A stretch of 64,000 bases of DNA from Uranotaenia lowii (Eukaryota; Arthropoda; Insecta; Diptera; Culicidae). The translations under genes were made by a program, and so were the position numbers. Shown here piece by piece: positions 13,101-23,690 of the stretch. Within the stretch, counting starts at the first letter, position 1. Each line of letters opens with the position of its first letter. Location: assembly GCF_029784155.1 (NCBI RefSeq), contig NC_073691.1, forward strand, positions 27,509,976 to 27,573,975, in the 5' to 3' direction. The notes under the pieces are model-generated. The model did not search any database, was not told the DNA's origin, and was given only the letters and a program-made list of their open reading frames with translations.

Positions 13101-13226
13101 TCTGAATCTGAAATCTGAATCTGAAATCTGAATCTGAAATCTGAATCTGAAATCTGAATCTGAAATCTGAATCTGAAATCTGAATCTGAAATCTGAATCT
13201 GAAATCTGAATCTGAAATCTGAATCT
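10183..13226. repeat. 13-bp satellite array (GAATCTGAAATCT)n, left block
   Basis: A unit of 6+7 bases (GAATCT, GAAATCT) is repeated about 230 times with few substitutions. It is regular from about 10264; 10183-10263 is a degenerate edge. Variants include GAGATCT (10431, 11940), AAATCTAAATCTG (about 10980), units missing one half (GAAATCTGAAATCT or GAATCTGAATCT), and GAAACATGAAATCT (11692 and 12323). The minus strand has no stop codon in the unit. Because 13 is not a multiple of 3, every frame cycles through the same 39-bp word, which creates a spurious 1004-codon frame. It is satellite DNA, not a protein gene. Confidence 0.97.
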
Positions 13227-14136
13227 TTGATTTATCGGCCTAGCGGTGAAAAGTGATGTCCTTTTTAGTAGGGACATCTACAGATAATGAAATTTTTATA
13301 TAGATGGATAGAAGGTTAGAAGAAATGAAAGATGGTGAAAATGAGCGGGTAGAATTTGTCTAGAAGCATTACCATCACATACCAAATTTTTGTTCCTCAC
13401 GAGCCTACTACTATGAAGTGGTAGATACAGATAGAGTTGCATCTACCACCACACATTAGTAGGCTTAGCGTGGTCCGCCCCACAAGCGAGAACTTGTAGT
13501 GCGGACGAACAAAAAGATGGTATGTGATCGCTCAGATAAGCTCCCTTTAACTCAGAAACGCATCTATCGATGTTTAAGTCTTCTCAGTTTGTTATCTTCG
13601 CATTCGTTACATGCGGGGTTTGCATGCGAAACGGTACGGTCGATAGTCTGATAGTGACCAACCACCGATGCTATGATGTCGTGTTTTTTATTTCTTTTTG
13701 GACAAAGTTATTTAATTTTATGAAGAGATTAACCACCGTAATTTTTTGTTTGTTACTTTGATTTATCGGCCTAGCGGTGAAAAGTGATGTCCTTTTTAGT
13801 AGGGACATCTACAGATAATGAAATTTTTATATAGATGGAAAGAAGGTTAGAAGAAATGAAAGATGGTGAAAATGAGCGGGTAGAATTTGTCTAGAAGCAT
13901 TACCATCACATACCACATCACATCGTGAGGAACAAAAATTTGGTATGTGATGGTAATGCTTCTAGACAAATTCTACCCGCTCATTTTCACCATCTTTCAT
14001 TTCTTCTAACCTTCTATCCATCTATATAAAAATTTCATTATCTGTAGATGTCCCTACTAAAAAGGACATCACTTTTCACCGCTAGGCCGATAAATCAAAG
14101 TAACAAACAAAAAATTACGGTGGTTAATCTCTTCAT
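13227..14136. repeat. non-satellite island with a triplicated block and a 196-bp-arm palindrome
   Basis: A block of about 170 bp starting TTGATTTATCGGCCTAGCGG occurs directly at 13227-13402, again directly at about 13757-13915, and inverted at 13924-14098. The second and third copies with their outer flank form a palindrome: arms 13720-13915 and 13941-14136 are equal in length (196 bp), with one mismatch seen and a 25-bp spacer. Unique sequence lies between copies one and two. The 13-bp satellite abuts both ends with no target duplication visible. Coding capacity is negligible. Confidence 0.85.
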
Positions 14137-14815
14137 GAAATCTGAATCTGAAATCTGAATCTGAAATCTGAATCTGAAATCTGAATCTGAAATCTGAATC
14201 TGAAATCTGAATCTGAAATCTGAATCTGAAATCTGAATCTGAAATCTGAATCTGAAATCTGAATCTGAAATCTGAATCTGAAATCTGAATCTGAAATCTG
14301 AATCTGAAATCTGAAATCTGAATCTGAAATCTGAATCTGAATCTGAAATCTGAATCTGAAACATGAAATCTGAATCTGAAATCTGAAATCTGAATCTGAA
14401 ATCTGAATCTGAAATCTGAATCTGAAATCTGAATCTGAAATCTGAATCAGAAATCTATATCTGAAATCTGAATCTGAAATCTGAATCTGAAATCTAAATC
14501 TGAAATCTGAATCTGAAATCTGATTCTGAAATCTGAATCTGAAATCTGAAATCTGAATCTGAATCTAAAATCTGAATCTGAAATCTGAATCTGAAATCTG
14601 AATCTGAAATCTGAATCTGAAATCTGAATCTGAAATCTGAATCTGAAATCTGAATCTGAAATCTGAATCTGAAATCTGAATCTGAAATCTGAATCTGAAA
14701 TCTGAATCTGAAATCTGAATCTGAAATCTGAATCTGAAATCTTATTCTGAAATCTGAAATTTGAATCTGAAACCTAAAATCTGTATTTTAAATCTGATAT
14801 CAGAATCAAAAATTC
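14137..14815. repeat. 13-bp satellite array, right block
   Basis: Same GAATCTGAAATCT unit as the left block, about 50 copies, decaying after about 14745. It shares rare variants with the left block: GAAACATGAAATCT at 14359, AAATCTAAATCTG near 14490, and a GAATCTGAATCTAAAATCTG junction near 14553 that also occurs at about 11077. The two blocks therefore derive from one array. Confidence 0.95.
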
Positions 14816-17407
14816 AAATTTTCAAAAAAAAATCTCATATTCTAATCGATTTCAAGTGGAAAAAAAAATCGGGAACGGCTTTTATAAAAATTTTATTTCA
14901 AAATAGGTCTCAAATTCTTATTTGAAGATTAAAAATTAAGTAAAAATGTTTCTAGGAGAAATATTTTATTTCAGTTTCGAACTGATTTGTCCGAGAAAAT
15001 TCATTCTAACGCTAATCGACCTTGAATGAGGGACGTTTTTGTCGTTTTTTTTATCCTTTCTGCTTTAAGATAACTTTTCGAAGTAAAAAAAAGACACTAA
15101 TAACCCCACAAAGCGAGCGCGTTAATCGACTTTGATTTTGCATAAATTAAGAATGGTAGGTATCTAATCGAAAGCGTTTCATCTTTGGCACCTCGCCAAT
15201 ATAAAATTCGATCGGATTTTGGAGGCGGTGTGTCGTTTTTTTTTCTCCTTCTCAAGTCGTTCGATTTCATTAATCATTCGAAAACTGGAGCTCGTAATTG
15301 GTGCGTTGAATTGTTGTTGTTTTTTTCAAATTGGTGAAGTAGGAAAACTTGAGAAGGGTTCCACCATTTTTTTTTCTGGTTGAATTTTGTGTGTTGATCG
15401 TTGTAATCTGGCATTTGCCCTTCGTGAGACCAATCTTCAGAAGGTGTTTGGCTACCTTCTTCGATACCTGAACGCGATCGATCATATGAATTTGACTAAT
15501 GGAGATTCTACCACCTGATACTTATTGGGTGTTTTCGAATATGTGTTAAAGTCGTAAGACTGATGAAAGATAATAGACCAAAGAAACTGGTATTGAAGGT
15601 AGATTGTAATGAAGCAGTCTTACATGACTTTATGAGGTGATAATTTGAAACTTGTAACGAAAAAGGAACATTGAAGCGTTAAATTTCTGGATAGGAAATT
15701 GGTTTTTCCGAGAAAAAAGGGAATTCCAATGTCAGAACGAAAACTTATGGAAAAAAAATATACAAAGCAAAACGCAACCACGCTTTAAATTTAGCTAATT
15801 ATTTATGACGGTCGCCATGCTATATAAGAACTTTTTGCGGAAAACATTGCGACTTTTCTTTGCATGGCGACCGTGATAAAATTTGAACTATTTGTGAACA
15901 AAAAACCCTATTTCCAAACAAAAAATATTTAGATTACAAGTTAAAAATGCCATAAGTAAAAAATATTTACAACTTTTTAGCTGTTATGTCTATTATTATA
16001 ATGTTTCCTGTAAACTTATTTCAATAAAAAAAAAGAAAACCACTGATGAACATAACCGGAATAATAAAATAAGCTGAAATCTTTTGTGTGTTAATTCGCT
16101 GCAAGAGATGATTGATTGTCTATCTTTGACTTACTCTAGTTCTGCTGCCTAGATAATAATCGACAACAACAAGATTGACTCAGAGTTGTTAATGTTACAT
16201 ACCTGAAGCAGAAATGAATGACCACTACCAATTTGGAATGACGATTCAGTTTTTTTTTCCTCAGTTTGCTAGCTAAGCATTGATTTGGTCCGATTGAGCT
16301 AACGGTTTGTTCCAGATTGTTTCGGTCTTCCCTAATGATGTCCAAACTAGTTAATCAGGCGAGAGCGTGATTTGATTACCTGTAAGTAGAGAGAAAGAAA
16401 AAAACAAAGTCATTAGAATGGGCATCGGAAGTACTTAAGCAACTGGGTTAATTTTGGAAACAAACTTTTTTCCAATTTTGTTTTTTTCCACTGAATGTTT
16501 TGCCTGTTTTGACCAAACTTAAAGCAGTAGGCCTAGTCCACCTTTCAAATTTTTCCAACAGTCCAAGGCTGCTTGGATCGATACCCCAATATTGATTCAA
16601 ATACGATAAATCAAGCTTAAGCGAAGATCTCTCGCACACACCTCGGGTGTCATTTTCCACCTTTCGGTGGTCACCCTAAATTAGATAAGCGAAAAAGAAA
16701 CAAATTTGTTTGGCAAGATACCAACTAGACTAAAAATATGTGTCGATCGTTATTGGAAGCGCCACTAATTTTCGATTATGCTAATCGATCTTCTCCTAAC
16801 TCAAGGTTATGTCACCAAATGAACGTCAAACATTTGTTTTTTTCTAATGGTTCAGTTTTGCTAAGGATTGAAAGTTAATCGGCGGATTTTTTCCCACCGT
16901 TTAATCGATTATTGATGATCGGCCTTTCGAATCAAAGGGGTGGTCCATATTTCCATAAGTGTTTGAGCTAAGCTCCGATTTGGGTTTTGTTTATGTTTTG
17001 ACTTGGTTTTGACTGACTTTCGATTGTTGTCGGTGAGCTGTTGTTTTTTTTTATATTTAAGAATCTTTAAACGAATTCAATCTGTTACGTTCACAGAAAA
17101 TTCCGTCAAATAGTCGCCCCTTTTTTGGAGATCGTAAATTGGTTCAATTTTTTCTATATGTATTGTTATTGAGATTTATTTCCCCATGATCCCAAAGAAA
17201 AGGCTGAAAATTAGGATAAAATGGAAGGTGAGCCGATGCGATTTTGAGTAATCATTTCAACAGTTTTGGAAATGTTTTTAAATGTGATCTTTCAGGGAAT
17301 TCGATATCGATTATGATAAACAACCTTTCTCTAAAAGTGAAAGGAAGATTGTTTTATAATAACAAATCATTGTCAGCATGAAAAAAATGATAACTTTTGA
17401 TTATCAA
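14816..17407. other. unique AT-rich stretch, no gene supported
   Basis: Short frames only (at most 71 codons). A hairpin at 15802-15880 is listed separately. From about 17400 the sequence passes into heptamer repeats. Confidence 0.5.
15802..15880. repeat. ACGGTCGCCATGC hairpin containing a TATATAA
   Basis: TTTATGACGGTCGCCATGC (15802-15820) pairs with GCATGGCGACCGTGATAAA (15862-15880) with one mismatch in 19. The 41-bp loop starts TATATAAGAAC. The same ACGGTCGCCAT word recurs at 38631 and 40413. It may be a tiny MITE or a dispersed dyad site. Confidence 0.8.
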
Positions 17408-17505
17408 ATCCTAAGGCACAAGTCAAAAGTCACAAGTCTCAAATCACACATCACAAGTCACAAGTCACAAGACAAATGTGATAAGCCATAAGACATAAAA
17501 AATGT
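17408..17505. repeat. short heptamer array (AAGTCAC / AAGCCAT), left border of the 9-bp satellite
   Basis: Repeated 7-base words AAGTCAC, AAGTCTC, AAATCAC, AAGCCAT and AAGACAT lead directly into the TTGTCAAAA array. They resemble the GTCATAA repeats on the array's other side (22773-22796 and 23613-23690). Confidence 0.7.
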
Positions 17506-20500
17506 CAAAATTGCAAAAATTGTCAACAAAATTTTCGAAATAGTCAAAATCGTCATACAGTTGTCAAAATTTACAAGTTGTCAAAATTATCAAAATTGTC
17601 AAAATTGTCAAAATTGTCAAAATTGTCAACATTGTACAAATTGTAAAAATTGTCAAAATTGTCAAAATTGACAAAATTCTAAAAATGTTCAAAACTGTTC
17701 CAATTGTCAAAATTGACAAAATTGCTAAAGAAATTCAAATTGTAAAAACTGTCAAAAATATAAAAAATATCAAAAATGTCAAAAATGTCAAAAATGTCAA
17801 AAATAACAAAAATGTCAAAAATGTCAAAAATGTCAAAAAAATCAAAATTGTCAAAAATGTCAAAAATGTCAAAAATGTCAAAAATGTCAAAAATGTCAAA
17901 AATGTCAAAAATGTCAAAAATGTCAAAAATGTCAAAAATGTCAAAAATGTCAAAAATGTCAAAAATGTCAAAAATGTCAAAAATGTCAAAAATTTCAAAA
18001 AGCTCAAAAATGTCAAAAATGTCAAAAATGTCAAAAAGTAAAAAATTGACAAAATTGTCAAAATTGTCAAAATTGTCAAAATTGTCAAAATTGTCAGAAT
18101 TGTTAAAATTGTCAAAATTGTCAAAATTTTCAAAATTCTCAACATTGTCAAAATTGTCAAAATTGTCAAAATTGTCAAAATTGTCAAAATTGTCAAAACT
18201 GTAAAAATTGTCAAAATTGTCAAAATTGTCAAAATTGTCGAAATTGTCAAAAATGTCAAAAATGTCAAAAATGTCAAAAATGTCAAAAATGTCAAAAATG
18301 TCAAAAATGTCAAAAATGTCAAAAATGTCAAAATTGTCAAAAATGTCAAAAATGGCAGGAAAGTCAAAAATGTCAAAAATGTCAAAACTGTCAAAACTGT
18401 CAAAAATGTCAAAAATGTCAAAAATTTTAATAAAGTCAAACATGTCAAAAAAGTAAAAAAATTAAAAATGTTAAAAATATCAAAATGTCAAAATTTTCAA
18501 ACTTGTCAACATTGTCAAAATTTTCAAAATTTACTTAATTGTTAAAATTGTCAAAATTTTGAAAATTGTCGAAATTCTCGAAATTGTCAAAATTGTCAAA
18601 ATTGACAAAATTGTTAAAATTGTCAGAATTGTTAAAATTGTCAAAATTGTCAAAATTTTCAAAATTCTCAACATTGTCAAAATTGTCAAAATTGTCAAAA
18701 TTGTCAAAATTGTCAAAACTGTAAAAATTGTCAAAATTGTCAAAATTGTCAAAATTGTCGAAATTGTCAAAAATGTCAAAAATGTCAAAAATGTCAAAAA
18801 TGTCAAAAATGTCAAAAATGTCAAAAATGTCAAAAATGTCAAAAATGTCAAAATTGTCAAAAATGTCAAAAATGGCAGGAAAGTCAAAAATGTCAAAAAT
18901 GTCAAAACTGTCAAAACTGTTAAAAATGTCAAAAATGTCAAAAATGTCAAAAATGTCAAAAATTTTAATAAAGTCAAACATGTCAAAAAAGTAAAAAAAT
19001 TAAAAATGTTAAAAATATCAAAATGTCAAAATTTTCAAACTTGTCAACATTGTCAAAATTTTCAAAATTTACTTAATTGTTAAAATTGTCAAAATTTTGA
19101 AAATTGTCGAAATTCTCGAAATTGTCAAAATTGTCAAAATTGACAAAATTGTTAAAATTGTCAAATTTGACTAAATCGTCAAAATTGCCAAAATTGTCAA
19201 AACTGTCAAACTAGTCGAAATTGTCAAAATTGTCGAAATTTTTAAAATTGTCAAAATTGTCAAAATTGTCAAAATTTTTAAAATTGTCAAAATTGTCAAA
19301 ATTGTCAAAATTGTCAAAATTGTCAAAATTGTCAAAATTGTCAAAATTGTCAAAATTGTCAAAATTGTCAAAATTGTCAAAATTGTCAAAATTGTCAAAA
19401 TTGTCAAAATTGTCAAAATTGTCAAAATTGTCAAAATTGTCAAAATTGTCAAAATTGTCAAATTTGTCTGAATTGTCAAATTGACAACAATATAAAAATT
19501 GTCAAAATTGTCAATATTGTCAAAATTGCCAAAACCGTCAAAATTGTCGAAATTGCCAAAATTTTCAAAATTTTCAAAATTGTCAAAATTGTCAAAATTG
19601 TCGAAATTGTCAAAATTCTCAAAATTTTCAGAATTGTCAAAATTGTCAAAATTGTCAAATTGTCAAATTGTCAAAATTGTCAAAATTGTCAAAATTGTCA
19701 AAATTGTCAAAATGTTCAAAATTGTCAAAATTATCAGAATTGTCAAAATTGTCAAAATTCTCAAAAGTGTCAAAATTGTCAAAATTGTCAAAATTGTCAA
19801 AATTGTCAAAATGGTCAATATTGTCAAAATTGTCAATATTGTCAAAATCGTCCAAAGTGTCAAAATTGTCAAAATTGTCATGTCAAAATTGTCAAAATTG
19901 TCAAAATTGTCAAAATTGTCAAAATTGTCAAAATTGTCAAAACTGTAAAAATTGTTAAAATTGTTAAAATTGTCAAAATTGTCAAAATTGTCAAAATTGT
20001 CAAAATTGTCAAAATTGTCAAAATTGTCAAAATTGCCAAAACCGTCAAAATTGTCGAAATTGCCAAAATTTTCAAAATTTTCAAAATTGTCAAAATTGTC
20101 AAAATTGTCAAAATTGTCAAAATTGTCAAAATTGTCAAAATTGTCGAAATTGTCAAAATTCTCAAAATTTTCAGAATTGTCAAAATTGTCAAAATTGTCA
20201 AATTGTCAAAATTGTCAAAATTGTCAAAATTGTCAAAATTGTCAAAATTGTCAAAATGTTCAAAATTGTCAAAATTATCAGAATTGTCAAAATTGTCAAA
20301 ATTCTCAAAAGTGTCAAAATTGTCAAAATTGTCAAAATTGTCAAAATTGTCAAAATTGTCAAAATTGTCAAAATTGTCAAAATTGTCAAAATTGTCAAAA
20401 TTGTCAAAATGGTCAATATTGTCAAAATTGTCAATATTGTCAAAATCGTCCAAATTGTCAAAATTGTCAAAATTGTCAAAATTGTCAAAATTGTCAAAAT

Positions 20501-22770
20501 TGTCAAAATTGTCAAAATTGTCAAAATTGTCAAAATTGTCAAAATTGTCAAAATTGTCAAAACTGTAAAAATTGTTAAAATTGTTAAAATTGTCAAAATT
20601 GTCAAAATTGTCAAAATTGTCAAAATTGTCAAAATTGTCAAAATTGTCAAAATTGTCAAAAATGTCAAAAATGTCAAAAATGTCAAATATGACAAAAATG
20701 TCAAAAATGTCAAAAATGTAAAAATTGTCAAAAATTTCAAAAATGTCAAAACTGTCAAAAATGTTAATAATGTCAAAATTGTCAAAATTGTCAAAATTGT
20801 CAAAATTCTCAAAATTGTCAAAATTGTTAAAATTGACAAAATTGTTAAAATTTTCAAAATAGTCAAAATTGAAAAAAATTTAAAAATTGTTAAAATTGTC
20901 TTAATTGTCGAAACTGTCAAAATTGTCCAAATTGTCAAAATTGTCAAAATTGTCAAAATTGTCAAAATTGTCATTATTGTCAAAACTGTCAAAATTGTCT
21001 TAATTGTCAAAATCGTCAAAATTGTCAAAATTGTGAACATTGTCAAAACTGTCAAAATTGCTAAACTGTCAAAATTGTCAAAATTGTCGAAAGTGTCAAA
21101 ACTGTAAAAATTGTTAAAATTGTCAAAATTGTCAAAATTGTCAAAATTGTCAAAATTGTCAAAATTGTCAAAATTGTCAAAATTGTCAAAATTGTCAAAA
21201 TTGTCAAAATTGTCAAAATTGTTAAAATTGTCGAAATTGTCAAAATTTCCAAATTGTCAAAATTGTCAAAATTGTCAAAATTGTCAAAATTGTCAAAATT
21301 GTCAAATTTGTCAAAATTGTCAATATTATCAAAATGGTCAATATTATCAAAATTCTTAAAATTGTCAAGATTGTCAAAATTGTCAAAATTGTTAAAATTG
21401 TCAAAATTTTCAAAATTGTCAAAATTGTCAAAATTGTCAAAATTGTCAAAATTGTCAAAATTGTCAAAATTGTCAAAATTGTCAAAATTGTCAAAATTGT
21501 CAAAATTGTCAAAATTGTCAAAATTGTCAAAATTGTCAAAATTGTCAAAATTGTCAAAATTGTCAAAATTGTCAAAATTGTCAAAATTGTCAAAATTGTC
21601 AAAATTGTCAAAATTGTCAAAATTGTCAAAATTGTCCAAATTGTCAAAATTGTCAAAATTGTCAAAACTGTCAAAACTGTCAAAATTGTTAAAATTGTCA
21701 AAATAGTCAGAACTGTCAAAATTGTCTGAATTGTCAAAATTGCAAAATTTCAAAATTGCAAAATTGTCAAAATTGTCCAAATTGTCAAAATTGTCAAAAC
21801 TGTCAAAACTGTCAAAATTGTTAAAATTGTCAAAATAGTCAGAACTGTCAAAATTGTCTGAATTGTCAAAATTGCAAAATTTCAAAATTGCAAAATTGTC
21901 AAAATTGTCCATTTTGTCAAAATTGTCAAAATTGTCAAATTCTCAAAATTACCAAAATTGTCAAATTTGTTAAAATTGTTGAAATTGTCAAAATTGTCAA
22001 AATTGTCATAATTGTCAGAATTGTCAAAATTGTCAAAATAATCAAAATTGTCACAATTTTTAAAATTGAAAAAATTGTCAAAATTGTCAATATTGTTGAA
22101 TTTGTCAAAATTGTTTAATTTGTCAAAATTTTGAAAATTGTCAAGTAGTCGAAATTGTCAAAATACTAAAAATGGTCAAAATTGTCAAAATTGTCAAATT
22201 GTTAAATAAACAAAATTGCAAAAATGGTCAAAATTGTCAAAATTGTCAAAATTGTCAAAATTGTCAAAATTGTCAAAATTATCAAAATTGTCAAAATTGT
22301 CAAAATTGTCAAAATTGTCAAAATTGTCGAAATTGTCAAAATTGTCAAAATTGTCAAAATTGTCAAAATTGTCAAAATTGTCAAAATTGTCAAAACTGTC
22401 AAAATTGTCAAAATTGTCGAAATTGTCCAAATTGTCAAAATTGTGAAAATTGTCAAAATTGTCAAAATTGTTAAAATTGTCAAATTTGTCAAAATTGTCA
22501 AAATTGTCAAAATTGTCAAAATTATCAAAATTGTCAAAATTGTCAAAATTGTCAAAATTGTCAAAATTTTCAAAATTGTCAAAATTGTAAAAATTGTCAA
22601 AATTGTCAAAATTGTCAAATTGACAAAATTGTCAAAATTGTCAAAATTGTCAAAATTGTCAAAATTTTCAAAATTGTCAAAATTGTCAAAATTGTCAACA
22701 TTGTCAACATTGTCAAAATTGTCAAAATTGTCAAAATCGTCAAAATTGTAAAAATTTTCGAAATTGTCAA
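17506..22770. repeat. 9-bp satellite array (AAAATTGTC)n with AAAAATGTC domains
   Basis: A nine-base unit extends for about 5.2 kb. Long runs of AAAAATGTC (17776-18038, 18245-18345, 18770-18850, about 20657-20700) alternate sharply with runs of AAAATTGTC. Higher-order duplications are visible: about 520-540 bp (the odd word AATGGCAGGA at 18351 and 18871; TCAAACATG at 18436 and 18974), about 510-600 bp (CCAAAACCGTC at about 19528 and 20036), and about 143 bp (TTGCAAAATTTCAAAATTGC at about 21739 and 21871). Nine is a multiple of three and the unit lacks stops in all six frames. Spurious KIV, NCQ, LSK, DNF and TIL repeat proteins therefore appear on both strands. Confidence 0.97.
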
Positions 22771-22772
22771 AA

Positions 22773-22796
22773 AGTCATAAGTCATATGTCATAATA
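22773..22796. repeat. GTCATAA heptamer remnant, left of the foldback element
   Basis: GTCATAAGTCATATGTCATA leads into the TA target site of the foldback element. It continues on the other side at 23613. Confidence 0.75.
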
Positions 22797-23610
22797 GACT
22801 GAATCGATTTGGGGTCATTTTTGAATTTCTCAAACCCTGGGGTCTTAAAAGCTTCGTTTTGGTCCAAAACTCATCCATGATTTTTTGCAGAATTTTTAAG
22901 TAACGTTTACATGAGTAAATTTGAACTTTTAGGTTTGTATGGGAAAATTGAATATTTTGTACTGAAAAATCAACATCATTTTTGTTTCTTCTGTGGAACC
23001 GAGCCTGCTAATGGTATTTATGCCAATTTATAAATTTCTTCCAGGAAATTTTCCGCTGAACCACTTTGTCCAATATCATAACTTCGGTTCTTTTTAGACA
23101 AAAAAGTTATTAGCTGTTTAACAGGTGTATGTCTTTTTGGATTGATGAACCATGAATTCAATTGACACCAATGCTTGTGCCCCACGGAGTATGGCATGAA
23201 AAGTGGTCTTGCAATACTTCGCTAGGCACCCAGCAGTGGTGTCAATTGAATTTCTTGTTTATCAATGCCAAAAGACATACACCTGTTAAAGAGCTAATAA
23301 CTTTTTTGTCTAAAAAGATACGAAGTTATGATATTCGACAAAGTTATTCAGCGGAAAATTTCCTGTAAGAAATTTATAAATTGGCACAAAAACCATTAGC
23401 AGGCTCGGCTCCACAGAAGAAACAAAAATGATGTTGATTTTTCAGTACAAAATATTCAATTTTCCCATACAAACCTAAAAGTTCAAATTTACTCATGTAA
23501 ACGTTACTTAAAAATTCTGCAAAAAATCATGGATGAGTTTTGGACCAAAACGAAGCTTTTAAGACCCCAGGGTTTGAGAAATTCAAAAATGACCCCAAAT
23601 CGACTCAGTC
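22797..23610. mobile_element. 814-bp foldback (palindromic) element, TA-flanked
   Basis: The ends are GACTGAATCGATTTGGGGTC and GACCCCAAATCGACTCAGTC, with TA at 22795-22796 and 23611-23612. The arms pair over nearly 390 bp each, down to a short centre at about 23183-23222. Paired words include GTTTAACAGGTGTATGTC (23116) against GACATACACCTGTTAAAG (about 23273) and CAATTGACACCA against TGGTGTCAATTG. No transposase is present. It interrupts a GTCATAA heptamer tract, so it inserted after the tract expanded. Confidence 0.88.
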
Positions 23611-23612
23611 TA

Positions 23613-23690
23613 ATGTCATAAGTCATAAGTAATAAGTCATAAATCATGAGTCATAAGGCATAAGTCATAAGGCATAAGTCATAAGTCAGT
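23613..23690. repeat. GTCATAA heptamer array, right of the foldback element
   Basis: GTCATAA, GTAATAA, GTCATGA and GGCATAA words repeat about eleven times up to about 23690. This forms the right border of the satellite region. Confidence 0.85.

Noticed and set aside
10263..13277. 1004-codon minus-strand frame with SDFRFRFQIQI repeats
   Set aside because: It is the 13-bp satellite read through. The same DNA is open in the other minus frames (448- and 201-codon frames at 10982 and 11092), and there is no start context, domain or codon signal.
13227..13915. Two direct copies of the island block as LTRs of a tiny TRIM-type element
   Set aside because: TG...CA ends can be drawn, but no primer site or purine tract adjoins them on either strand, and the third inverted copy is unexplained by that model.
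17679..18456. Overlapping frames of 82-254 codons on both strands
   Set aside because: They are artefacts of a stop-free 9-bp unit, which opens all six frames simultaneously.
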